In this document: positions 9,303 through 17,257 of the stretch, piece by piece
Position numbering within the stretch: the first letter of the stretch is position 1
How the letters are laid out: the number at the start of each line of letters is the position of its first letter
Source: Hyphomicrobiales bacterium
Lineage (GTDB): Bacteria; Pseudomonadota; Alphaproteobacteria; Rhizobiales; Rhizobiaceae
Assembly (NCBI GenBank): GCA_900472295.1
Contig: UCIA01000029.1
Span: forward strand, 241,312 to 305,311
Length of the DNA: 64,000 bases
Direction: 5' to 3'
The notes under the pieces: generated by a model
What the model was told of the DNA's origin: nothing
Databases searched by the model: none
What the model saw: the letters and a program-made list of their open reading frames with translations, nothing else
Translations under genes and position numbers: made by a program

Positions 9303-10538
9303 TCACGGTTCGATCGAGACGCGGATCTCGTAGATATCGACCGCCTTGCCCTGCTTGTCGAAGTCGGAGTTGATGGCAATGCTGCCGGCGGAGCCCGGAG
9401 GCTTGTCGGGAAACTTCACGTCGAACAGATATTCGTTGCGCTGCTGGCCGACGGCGTAGCGCTTGCGGCCGCAGTCGCCGAGATCGCCGAAATTGCAGTC
9501 GACGGAGATCTGCGTGTCCTTGCCGTCCTCGGCGCGGGCGACAATGTCGAACACGGCATGCTTGCCGGCAAGCTTTTCCAGCACGCCCTGCCCGACATCG
9601 AAGCTGATGGCCGAGCCTGAAGCGCCGGAGCGGATGCGCAGGAAGGAGCCGGTATCGTCCTGTATGACTTCGGCCTTGGCATCGGAGGGCGTCGCGACAT
9701 GTGTCGGATCGGTGGGCGTAAAGACGTTGATCCAGTCGCGCTGCTGTTCAGGGTTTCCGGGCTGCGGCGGCGCGTTTGCATCGGCGGGCGGCGTGAAATC
9801 GTCATCGTTGACCGTCGGCGGTGCTTCTGGTGGGGCCGTATCGAGCTGCGCCGGCGTTTTGAAGACGCCGGTCTGGACGGCGAAATAGAGGCCGATACCG
9901 GCGGCGGCGAGCAGCGTCACGCCAAAGAAAATCGCCGTCAGCGGCAGGCGGCGGCCCCTGATCCGCCTTTCATCGCGGTCGGGCGCCACTTCCGTCGCGG
10001 CCTCCGTCGGTGCGGAATCGCCCATATCGATCGCGGGGGCGCCGGGAAGCGTGGCGTCGGGCATGATGTCGGGGACGACAGGCAACACGCGCGAGCGTGG
10101 CGCGTCGGATGCCTCAGGCTGAACCGGTCCATCGACGACGATCGCCGGCGACGGCCCTGCTTCGGCTGTTGTCGGGACATCGATCGCGGGCGCTTCGGCA
10201 CTTTGGGTCTGCGCGGCATCTTGCGTCTGCGCAGCGCTCTGTGTCTGCGCAGCGCCGTGCGTCTGAGCAGCGCCGTGCGTCTGCGCGCCGACATCGGGGA
10301 CCGCCGGCAGGAATTCGGATTCGATCTCGGCGATCTTTTCCTGCACCGCCTTGCGGCGCTTGATGGCGGCTTCCACCGTCACGCCGGGATTGGCCTGAAG
10401 AACGCGGTCGAGCGCCGCGAAGGCCGATCGATAGACCCTCTCGCGAAACGCCCGGTCCTCGGCATTGCCTTTCTCGAAGGCGTTGCGGATCGCTTTTTCG
10501 ATCGCGTCCAAGCGAATTTCCCCTGTCCGTTCGCTCAC
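9303..10538 (-). CDS. hypothetical single-pass membrane protein with hexapeptide repeats
   Basis: An unrecognised protein of about 411 residues if the GTG at 10538 is the start (424 from an ATG at 10577). The N-terminal ~80 residues form a charged helical region (DAIEKAIRNAFEKGNAEDRAF). Then comes a low-complexity stretch with five copies of a six-residue unit AQT(H/Q)xA. A Pro/Ala-rich region, a basic RRIRGRR patch and a single membrane helix (LTAIFFGVTLLAAAGIGLYF) follow. A ~150-residue C-terminal beta-rich domain should lie in the periplasm. Convergent with the ligase gene (7 bp between stops). Function unknown. The layout suggests envelope sensing or scaffolding, but this is inference. 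Confidence 0.65.
   Translation of the reverse strand: MSERTGEIRLDAIEKAIRNAFEKGNAEDRAFRERVYRSAFAALDRVLQANPGVTVEAAIKRRKAVQEKIAEIESEFLPAVPDVGAQTHGAAQTHGAAQTQSAAQTQDAAQTQSAEAPAIDVPTTAEAGPSPAIVVDGPVQPEASDAPRSRVLPVVPDIMPDATLPGAPAIDMGDSAPTEAATEVAPDRDERRIRGRRLPLTAIFFGVTLLAAAGIGLYFAVQTGVFKTPAQLDTAPPEAPPTVNDDDFTPPADANAPPQPGNPEQQRDWINVFTPTDPTHVATPSDAKAEVIQDDTGSFLRIRSGASGSAISFDVGQGVLEKLAGKHAVFDIVARAEDGKDTQISVDCNFGDLGDCGRKRYAVGQQRNEYLFDVKFPDKPPGSAGSIAINSDFDKQGKAVDIYEIRVSIEP
10195..10288. repeat. five 18-bp in-frame tandem repeats
   Basis: Within the membrane-protein gene, five consecutive 18-bp units encode AQTHGA, AQTHGA, AQTQSA, AQTQDA and AQTQSA. The first two units are nearly identical at DNA level. 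Such arrays change copy number by slippage, always in steps of six residues. Confidence 0.8.
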
Positions 10539-10864
10539 ATTGCCATGATCGTTAGCCGCAGGCGACCAATCAATCAACGGGCGAGGGGCAGCATTCTGCT
10601 CTGGCGGCCTGTCCGAAGCGCATTTCGGCGCTTTTTGGCAATAAAATCAGCCCGTTTCGCCGCCTCTCCGGGCAATTTGCACGCCGTCCGCCGAGATCTC
10701 TACGCGCAATCGAAAAACGAAACGAGACGGCGGCTCATTCCACGCCAATGGAAAATGCCGGGACGAATTGCCGAATGCCGGCTCGAAATCGCGGTTGCCC
10801 ATCTTGAATTGGCGGCCGGTTGCAGCTATCACCCAGCCGATCTTGGAAGCCCTGCGCTTCCCGG
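10539..10864. other. intergenic stretch before tRNA-Thr
   Basis: About 326 bp between the membrane-protein gene and the tRNA. No convincing coding frame was seen. It holds a plausible promoter for the tRNA (listed separately) near its right end. Confidence 0.5.
10804..10832 (+). promoter_or_regulatory. putative sigma-70-type promoter of tRNA-Thr
   Basis: TTGAAT (10804-10809) and TATCAC (10827-10832) are separated by 17 bp. This would place a transcription start near 10839, about 26 bp before the mature tRNA 5' end. Spacing is ideal, the -35 matches the consensus well and the -10 only moderately. Confidence 0.45.
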
Positions 10865-10940
10865 GCCGCTTTAGCTCAGTTGGTAGAGCACATCATTCGT
10901 AATGATGGGGTCAGGTGTTCGAGTCACCTAAGCGGCACCA
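10865..10940 (+). tRNA. tRNA-Thr (anticodon CGT)
   Basis: A 76-nt cloverleaf. Acceptor arm 10865-10871 (GCCGCTT) pairs with 10930-10936 (AAGCGGC), then the discriminator A and an encoded CCA (10938-10940). The D-arm contains AGCTCAGTTGGTAGAGC. The anticodon stem ATCAT/ATGAT encloses loop TTCGTAA with anticodon CGT, reading ACG. The T-arm is AGGTG-TTCGAGT-CACCT. All stems are well paired. Confidence 0.96.
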
Positions 10941-11025
10941 TTTGCTTTCCAGAGGTTTGAGGCCAAGGCCGCACCTGAACAACCCAAGCCGACATTCTGT
11001 CCAAGACATAGGCTCGCTTGCCCGG

Positions 11026-11535
11026 TCAGGCTTCCAAAGCAGCGGAACCGTCGGCGAGAGCGGGAGGAAAGCGCAGCAGCTTACCAAGTTTGCCCAACTG
11101 CTTCGGACTGAGATTGGCCGAACGCACCGAAGCCCTCCTCATGTTGAGCACATATTTGGCCGGCTCGCCGGTCGAGTACCTGATGCCGATGACATCAGAG
11201 CACTCCAGTTGAAAGCCGGCGGCTGCGTTTTTCAGGCTGATTTTCAGGACGATCCTTGTCGGGTTGCAAAATTCGTCCTCCAACGCTTCAGCCCGCAGGA
11301 TAGCCGGCCCCGATGTCCATTGCGCATTCCATTCCTTGAGAAAGATCATGGTGGCGCTGTCGAACTTTTCGCCTTCGCAAACATCCGTCAGGATCTTTTC
11401 CCGAGGAACGGGACTTGCGGGATCCAGAATGGCGAAGAGCTCCTGCGCATGCTCCCGGCAAGATTTGGCCAGATCAATCGCTCCCCAGGCGTAGGGAGCG
11501 ACTTCGGCAATGGGAAAGATCGGGACGGAGGCCAT
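11026..11535 (-). CDS. hypothetical protein next to tRNA-Thr
   Basis: A 169-residue soluble protein that I do not recognise. It has no signal peptide or membrane segment. It contains three Cys residues (REHAQ-preceding C27, DVCEG, EFCNP) and a second half that looks like alternating beta-strands (RIVLKISLKNAAAGFQLECSDVIGIRY). The start ATG at 11535 has an AGGAAC just upstream. It lies convergent to tRNA-Thr, about 85 bp beyond its 3' end. That is a common position for accessory genes, but no integrase is present. Confidence 0.55.
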   Translation of the reverse strand: MASVPIFPIAEVAPYAWGAIDLAKSCREHAQELFAILDPASPVPREKILTDVCEGEKFDSATMIFLKEWNAQWTSGPAILRAEALEDEFCNPTRIVLKISLKNAAAGFQLECSDVIGIRYSTGEPAKYVLNMRRASVRSANLSPKQLGKLGKLLRFPPALADGSAALEA

Positions 11536-11576
11536 GTTCCTGGCGTCACACTAGCGCAAGCAGCCGATCGCCCCGG

Positions 11577-12407
11577 TCAGGCGGCCTTCTTTTTCGCCAA
11601 CCGCGCCTTGATCGAAGCCACATCGGCACGCGGCGTCGCGGCGAACAGCGTCCTGGTGTAGCTGTGCTTGGGGTCGGCAAAGACCTCTTCGCGCGAGCCG
11701 TATTCGACGGCTTCGCCGAAATACATCACCATCACATCGTCGGCGATGTAGCGCACCACTGACAGATCGTGGCTGATGAAGACATAGGTCAGCTGGAACT
11801 CGTCCTGCAGGTCGGCAAGCAGGTTGAGCACCTGCGCCTGCACCGAAAGATCGAGCGCGGAGACCGGCTCGTCGAGCACCAGAAGGCTGGGGTTCAGCAT
11901 CAGCGCGCGGGCAATGGCGATGCGCTGGCGCTGGCCGCCCGAAAACATATGCGGGTAGCGATTGTAGTGCTCGGTTCCGAGGCCGACCTTCTTCAGCATC
12001 TTCATTGCGAGGTCGCGCCGCTCTTCAGCCGGCTTGTCGGTGTTGATGAGCAGCGGCTCGCCCAGCACATCGCCGATCTTCTGGCGCGGATTGAGCGATC
12101 CATAAGGGTTCTGGAAGACGATCTGCACCTTGCGGCGCATCTCCTTGGTCAGGGCGTTCCTGGCGATATCGACCCTGTTGCCGTCGATGAACAGCTCGCC
12201 CGACGTTGCCGGATCGATCAGCGTGATGATGCGCGCCAGCGTGGACTTGCCGCAGCCGCTTTCGCCGACGATGGCCAGTGTCTTGCCCTTGTCGACGCTG
12301 AACGAGACGCCCTTGACCGCGTGCACGGTGCGCTGGCCGCGAAAAATGCCGCCGCCGACATGATAGTCGCGCTTGATATCCTTGCCTTCGACGACCTTGA
12401 TGCTCAT
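11577..12407 (-). CDS. dppF: dipeptide ABC transporter ATPase DppF
   Basis: ATP-binding subunit of a dipeptide importer, 276 residues. Walker A is GESGCGKST (about residue 49), the signature FSGGQRQRIAIARAL and Walker B LLVLDEPVSALD. The oligopeptide-transporter C-terminal extension is present (PKHSYTRTLFAATPR). The C-terminus ends in a Lys/Ala-rich AKKKAA. It is the last gene of a dppABCDF operon and overlaps dppD by one base. It pairs with DppD to form the heterodimeric ATPase. Substrate specificity is set by DppA. Confidence 0.92.
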   Translation of the reverse strand: MSIKVVEGKDIKRDYHVGGGIFRGQRTVHAVKGVSFSVDKGKTLAIVGESGCGKSTLARIITLIDPATSGELFIDGNRVDIARNALTKEMRRKVQIVFQNPYGSLNPRQKIGDVLGEPLLINTDKPAEERRDLAMKMLKKVGLGTEHYNRYPHMFSGGQRQRIAIARALMLNPSLLVLDEPVSALDLSVQAQVLNLLADLQDEFQLTYVFISHDLSVVRYIADDVMVMYFGEAVEYGSREEVFADPKHSYTRTLFAATPRADVASIKARLAKKKAA

Positions 12408-13255
12408 CAGACGACCCCCGCGGCCGGTTCGAACAGCATGTCCGAGACGGTCGGCAGCCGGTCGCCGACGGCGTTGTCCGGCAGCGCCGACAGCAGCGCG
12501 CGCGTGTAGTTGCTCTGCGGCGATTCAAACAGCGACAGCACGTCGGCCTCTTCCATCTTGCGGCCCTTGTACTGGACGATGACGCGGTCGGCGGTTTCGG
12601 CCACGACGCCCATATTGTGGGTGATCATGATCAGGCCCATGCCGTATTTGACCTGCAGCGAGACAAGCAGGTCGAGGATCTGCTTCTGGATGGTGACGTC
12701 GAGCGCGGTGGTCGGCTCGTCGGCGATCAGAAGTTTTGGATTGCAGGCAATGGCGATGGCGATCATCACGCGCTGGCACTGGCCGCCCGACATCTGGTGC
12801 GGGAACGAATTCAGCCGTTCGGCCGGCTCGGCGATACCGACCTGAGTCAAAAGCTCGATGGCGCGCTCGCGACGCTGGGCTTTGTCCATGCCCATATGAA
12901 AACGCAGCACTTCCTCGATCTGGAAGCCGACGGTGAAGCAGGGATTGAGGCTGGCCATCGGCTCCTGGAAGATCATCGACATGTCCTTGCCGACGATCTT
13001 GCGGCGCTCGGCCGGGCTCATTTTCAGGAGGTCGCGGCCGTTGAAGCTCATCTCGTCGGCAGTGACTGTCGCCGTCCACGGCAAGAGGCCCATCACCGCC
13101 AGCATCGAGACCGACTTGCCGGAGCCGGATTCGCCGACAATGGCCAGCACTTCGCGCTCGTTGACATGCAGCGAGACACCATCGACGGCGCGGAACGAGC
13201 CGGATGCGGTCTGAAACTCGACGACGAGATTGCGGATGTTGAGCAGCGCCATCAC
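12407..13255 (-). CDS. dppD: dipeptide ABC transporter ATPase DppD
   Basis: Second ATPase subunit, 282 residues. Walker A is GESGSGKS (about 41), then MIFQEPMASLNP, the signature MSGGQCQRVMIAIAIA and Walker B LLIADEPTTALD. The signature carries Cys instead of the usual Arg or Gln at one variable position, which should not prevent function. It has a four-base ATGA-type overlap with dppC upstream and a one-base overlap with dppF downstream. Confidence 0.92.
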   Translation of the reverse strand: MMALLNIRNLVVEFQTASGSFRAVDGVSLHVNEREVLAIVGESGSGKSVSMLAVMGLLPWTATVTADEMSFNGRDLLKMSPAERRKIVGKDMSMIFQEPMASLNPCFTVGFQIEEVLRFHMGMDKAQRRERAIELLTQVGIAEPAERLNSFPHQMSGGQCQRVMIAIAIACNPKLLIADEPTTALDVTIQKQILDLLVSLQVKYGMGLIMITHNMGVVAETADRVIVQYKGRKMEEADVLSLFESPQSNYTRALLSALPDNAVGDRLPTVSDMLFEPAAGVV

Positions 13256-14166
13256 GATCTCCTCAGCTTCGGATCGAGCGCATCGCGCAGGCCGTCACCG
13301 ACAAGGTTGATGGCGAGCACGGTGATGAGGATTGCGAGGCCGGGGAAGGTCACCACCCACCAGGCGCGCAGGATGAATTCACGCGCCGAGGCGAGCATGG
13401 TGCCCCATTCCGGCGTCGGCGGCTGAGCACCGAGCCCGAGGAAGCCGAGAGCGGCCGCCTCGAGGATGGCGTTGGAGAAGGACAGCGTGCCCTGGACGAT
13501 CAGCGGCGCCAGGCAGTTGGGCAGGATGGTGGCGAGCATCAGCCTTATATGGCCGGCGCCGGCGACCTTGGCGGCAACCACATATTCGCGGCTCTTTTCG
13601 GCCATCACAGCGGCGCGCACCAGCCGCGCGAAGTGTGGCTGCAGGACGAGTGCGATCGCCAGCATGGCATTGAACAGGCCGGGGCCGAGAATGGTGACCA
13701 GAACCAGCGCCAAAAGCAGCGACGGGAACGCCAGGATCAGATCCATGACGCGCATGATCGCCACGTCGACCCAGCCGCGGAAATAGCCGGCAAGCAGACC
13801 GAGCGTGATGCCGCCGACAAGCGCCAGCGTGACGACGACGGCGCCGATGAGCAGTGAGAAGCGCGCGCCGTAGAGGAGGCGAGAGAGCATGTCGCGGCCG
13901 ACCGCATCGGTGCCGAGCAGAAATTCGACGCTGCCGCCGGCCTGCCAGGCAGGTGGCCGCAAGAAGGCGGTCTTGTCCTGAATGTCGGGCGCATAGGGCG
14001 CCAGCAGCGGGGCAAAGAGCGCGGCCAGCACCATCAGGATGAAGACGAACAGGCCGATGACGGCGCCGCGGTTCACCGAGAAATAGTGCCAGAAGGTCCT
14101 GAAGCCGGTCAGGCGATCAGGATTGCCGGCGGCCATCGGAGCGATTTCGGTCGACTGGCTCATCAC
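13252..14166 (-). CDS. dppC: dipeptide ABC transporter permease DppC
   Basis: Inner-membrane permease, 304 residues, with the N-terminal OppC_N segment (first helix about residues 32-55) and a BPD_transp_1 domain. The EAA loop lies around residues 195-225 (VVAAKVAGAGHIRLMLATILPN). The short periplasmic loop with DIQDKTAFLRPP is typical of DppC. It overlaps dppB and dppD by four bases each, so the permeases and ATPases are translationally coupled. Confidence 0.92.
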   Translation of the reverse strand: MMSQSTEIAPMAAGNPDRLTGFRTFWHYFSVNRGAVIGLFVFILMVLAALFAPLLAPYAPDIQDKTAFLRPPAWQAGGSVEFLLGTDAVGRDMLSRLLYGARFSLLIGAVVVTLALVGGITLGLLAGYFRGWVDVAIMRVMDLILAFPSLLLALVLVTILGPGLFNAMLAIALVLQPHFARLVRAAVMAEKSREYVVAAKVAGAGHIRLMLATILPNCLAPLIVQGTLSFSNAILEAAALGFLGLGAQPPTPEWGTMLASAREFILRAWWVVTFPGLAILITVLAINLVGDGLRDALDPKLRRS

Positions 14167-15170
14167 GACGCCCGTATGCGCGGGTTGATGACGGCATAAA
14201 GCACGTCGACGATCAGGTTCACGGCCATGACGATAAGGGCGATCAAAAGCAAGCCTGACTGCACGACGACATAGTCACGCTTGAAGATGGAATCGACCAT
14301 CCACTTGCCGATACCCGGCCAGGCGAAGATGGTTTCGGTGAGGATGGCGCCGGCAAGCAGCGCGCCGACCTGCAGGCCGATGGTGGTAACCACCGGGATC
14401 AGCGCATTGCGCAGCGCGTGCACGCCGATGACGCGGGATGACGACAGGCCCTTGGCGCGGGCGGTCCGCACATAGTCCTCGCCCAGCACCTCAAGCATGG
14501 CGGAGCGGGTCTGGCGGGCGATCACCGCCAGCGGGATGGTGCCGAGCACGACCGCCGGCAGCACCAGATGGCTCAATGCCGAGCGGAAAGCATCCCATTT
14601 GCCGTAGAGCAAGGTGTCGATGGTCATGAAGCCGGTGATCGGCTTGAAGAAGAACTGCAGGCCGATGCGGCCGGAAACCGGGGTCCAGCCGAGATAGCCG
14701 GAGAAGAAGATGATCAGCAGCAGACCCCACCAGAAGATCGGCATGGAATAGCCGACAAGGGCGGTGCCCATCAGCCCTTGGTCGAACCACGAGCCGCGCT
14801 TGACCGCGGCAATGATGCCGGCGGGAATGCCCAGCACCATGGCGAAGATCAAGGCGAAGGTAGAGAGCTCGATGGTTGCCGGGAACAGCGTCATGAAATC
14901 TTCGATGACCGGGCGCTTGGACGAGATCGACACTCCAAAATTACCGGTCGCGGCATCGCCGACATAATGCGCATATTGCTGCCAGATCGGTAGATTATAG
15001 CCGAACTGTTCCTTCAGTTCTTCGTAGCGCGCGGGCGACACGCCATGCTCGCCAGCCATGGCAAGGATGGGATCGCCGGGCAGCAGTCTGACGAAAGCGA
15101 AGGCGCAGATGGTGATGCCGATCAGAGTCGGGAGCACCAATACGATTTTGTTGAGGAGATATCTGAGCAT
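14163..15170 (-). CDS. dppB: dipeptide ABC transporter permease DppB
   Basis: First permease of the dipeptide importer, 335 residues. It begins with the family hallmark MLRYLLNKIVLVLPTLIG and LLPGDPI. The EAA loop is around residues 235-265 (VRTARAKGLSSSRVIGVHALRNALIP). It lies 47 bp downstream of dppA and overlaps dppC by four bases. Confidence 0.92.
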   Translation of the reverse strand: MLRYLLNKIVLVLPTLIGITICAFAFVRLLPGDPILAMAGEHGVSPARYEELKEQFGYNLPIWQQYAHYVGDAATGNFGVSISSKRPVIEDFMTLFPATIELSTFALIFAMVLGIPAGIIAAVKRGSWFDQGLMGTALVGYSMPIFWWGLLLIIFFSGYLGWTPVSGRIGLQFFFKPITGFMTIDTLLYGKWDAFRSALSHLVLPAVVLGTIPLAVIARQTRSAMLEVLGEDYVRTARAKGLSSSRVIGVHALRNALIPVVTTIGLQVGALLAGAILTETIFAWPGIGKWMVDSIFKRDYVVVQSGLLLIALIVMAVNLIVDVLYAVINPRIRAS

Positions 15171-15217
15171 CTTGAAAAGGGGGCGGCGCGTGATTGCGCG
15201 CCGCCCGCCTAACAGTT

Positions 15218-16816
15218 CTATTCGGCCTTGTCGACGCCGTCGAAGCGATGAATGCCGAGCGGGTCCATCACGTAACCGCTGACATTCTTGCGCACGACCG
15301 TGTAGACTTGGCTGTGTGCCATGAGGAAGGCCGGGGCCTGCTTCTGGAAGACAACCTGCGCCTCTTCGTAGAGCTTGGTGCGTTCAGCCTGGTCGCTGGT
15401 CTTCTTGGCCTTCTGGATCAGGTCCTCGAAGTCCTTGTCGCACCAGCTGGAGTAGTTCGACACGCCGATGGCCGAGCAGGCGAACAGGGTGGCGAAGAAG
15501 TTGTCCGGATCGCCATTGTCACCGGTCCAGCCGATCTGGAAGGCGCCGGGGCGTTCCTTCTTCTTGCCTTCCTCGCGGTACTTCGTCCACTCGTAGCTGA
15601 CGATCTCAGCCTTGACGCCGACCTTGGCCCAGTCGGCCTGGATCAGTTCGGCGGCACGCTGGAAGTTCGGGTTGTAGGGACGGACGCGATCGGAGGCCCA
15701 GAGCTGGATCTCCTTCAGCCCGGCATCGGCCAGCACCTTCTTGGCCGCTTCCGGATCATAGGCGTCGGACTTCACATTCTTGTCCCACGACCACATGGTC
15801 GGCGGGATCAGGTTTACCGCAGGCGTGGCGCCGGCGTCCTGGAACAGCGACTTGATGAGCGATTCCCGGTCGATCGCCTGGTTGAGCGCATGGCGCACTT
15901 CAGGCTTGTCGAGCGGCGGGATGGTGGTGTTGTAGCTCATATAGCCGATGTTCAGGCCGGCCTGATCCATCAGGGTCACGTCGGCGTTAGCCTTGATCGT
16001 GCCGATGTCGGCAGGATTTGGATAGGGCGCGATGTCGCATTCGCCGGCGAGCACCTTCTGGATACGGGCGGTCGCGTCAGGCGTGATGGCGAAGACGAGA
16101 TCGTCGATCTTCTCCTTGCCCTTGAAGTAATCCGGATTGGCCGCATAACGGATGACCGCGTCCAGCTGATAGTCGACGAACTGGAACGGACCGGTGCCGA
16201 CCGGCTTGGTCGAGAAGTCGGCCATCTTGCCTTCCTTCTCCAGTTGATCGGCATATTCCTTCGACACGATCGAGGCGAAGTCCATGCCGAGGTTGGCCAG
16301 CATCGGCGCATTCGGCTCGGTCAGCGTCAGCTTGACGGTCAAGTCATCGACCTTTTCCCACTTGGCGACGAATTTCGGCATGTCCATGCCGGTGTAGTAG
16401 TCCCAGGTCAGGTTCGGCAGATACTTTTCGCCGTTCCAGGGGTTTTCCTTGTTGAACTGGCGATCGAAGGAAAAGACGACGTCGTCGGCATTGAGGTCAC
16501 GCGTCGGCTTGAAGAAATCCGTGGTCTGGAACTTCACGCCTGGATGCAGGTGGAAAGTATAGACCAGGCCGTCGTCCGAAATCTCCCATTTGTCGGCGAG
16601 GCCGGGCACGATCTCGGTGCCGCCATGCTTGAACTCGACCAGGCGCGAATAAACGGTACGCGACGAGGCGTCGAAATCGTTGCCGCCCGTCGTGGTACCC
16701 GGGTCGAAATTGGCCGGCGAGGCCTCCGAGCAGTACACCAGCGTCTTGGCATTCGCCACGCCGCCGAGGACGCTTGCAGCCAGCAACGCGGCTGCAAAAG
16801 TCAGTTTCTTTTTCAT
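15218..16816 (-). CDS. dppA: periplasmic dipeptide-binding protein DppA
   Basis: Solute-binding lipid-free periplasmic protein, 532 residues. The start ATG at 16816 is preceded by AGGGAG at good spacing. A longer frame reaching 16900 lacks such a site. The signal peptide MKKKLTFAAALLAASVLGG-VANA precedes the mature KTLVYCSEASPANFDPG, which closely resembles the start of E. coli DppA. Other family landmarks are LNADDVVFSFDRQFNKENPW, MDFASIVSKEYAD, LIPPTMW and IGWTGDNGDPDNFFATLF. It is the first gene of the operon. An AT-rich upstream region with an imperfect dyad may carry its control site. Confidence 0.93.
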   Translation of the reverse strand: MKKKLTFAAALLAASVLGGVANAKTLVYCSEASPANFDPGTTTGGNDFDASSRTVYSRLVEFKHGGTEIVPGLADKWEISDDGLVYTFHLHPGVKFQTTDFFKPTRDLNADDVVFSFDRQFNKENPWNGEKYLPNLTWDYYTGMDMPKFVAKWEKVDDLTVKLTLTEPNAPMLANLGMDFASIVSKEYADQLEKEGKMADFSTKPVGTGPFQFVDYQLDAVIRYAANPDYFKGKEKIDDLVFAITPDATARIQKVLAGECDIAPYPNPADIGTIKANADVTLMDQAGLNIGYMSYNTTIPPLDKPEVRHALNQAIDRESLIKSLFQDAGATPAVNLIPPTMWSWDKNVKSDAYDPEAAKKVLADAGLKEIQLWASDRVRPYNPNFQRAAELIQADWAKVGVKAEIVSYEWTKYREEGKKKERPGAFQIGWTGDNGDPDNFFATLFACSAIGVSNYSSWCDKDFEDLIQKAKKTSDQAERTKLYEEAQVVFQKQAPAFLMAHSQVYTVVRKNVSGYVMDPLGIHRFDGVDKAE

Positions 16817-17257
16817 TGAGCACTCCCTGATGTTCTTCCAAGCCCCTCTATAGGCTCGCGAAGCGCGCATATAAGCACCGTTTTTCCGGCTTTGGAACAC
16901 CCTGTTTGCCTACCCCACCGTAAGCAGAAAATATTTCTCGGTCTTTGCCGAACTACAGAAAGAAATAGCAAAATCTGCTAATCACGGGATTGTTAACGAC
17001 CGCATTTTTTCATTGATCACCGGTACCGCTGGAACAATGATCTACCGGCCCTGGGCTCCTCGCGCTTCTCACGGCAAGCCTGTGCCGAAGACGGCGTCGC
17101 AGGACGGATTTTGACGGCAAATCTTTAGGGCCCTGCCGCTGGGGCAAGACTTGCACGGCCGCCGATAGTCGCAATAGATAGACGACAGCCGGATTTCCCG
17201 GGAAAGCGCGACATCGCTGCAGCGGAGGACGCCTCACCTTAATAGAGGCGGTGCAGC
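16817..17257. other. divergent intergenic region between dppA and fadD
   Basis: About 440 bp containing the 5' regions of two divergent genes. The dppA-proximal half (16915-17015) is markedly AT-rich against the genome background and includes the dyad listed separately. The fadD-proximal half is GC-rich. No small gene is supported. Confidence 0.5.
16924..16978. promoter_or_regulatory. AT-rich imperfect dyad upstream of dppA
   Basis: GCAGA at 16924-16928 is mirrored by TCTGC at 16974-16978. Inside the dyad TATTTC (16932-16937) is mirrored by GAAATA (16962-16967). The whole is AT-rich. AT-rich dyads of this kind are bound by Lrp-type regulators of peptide uptake. That identity is only a guess. 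Confidence 0.3.
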
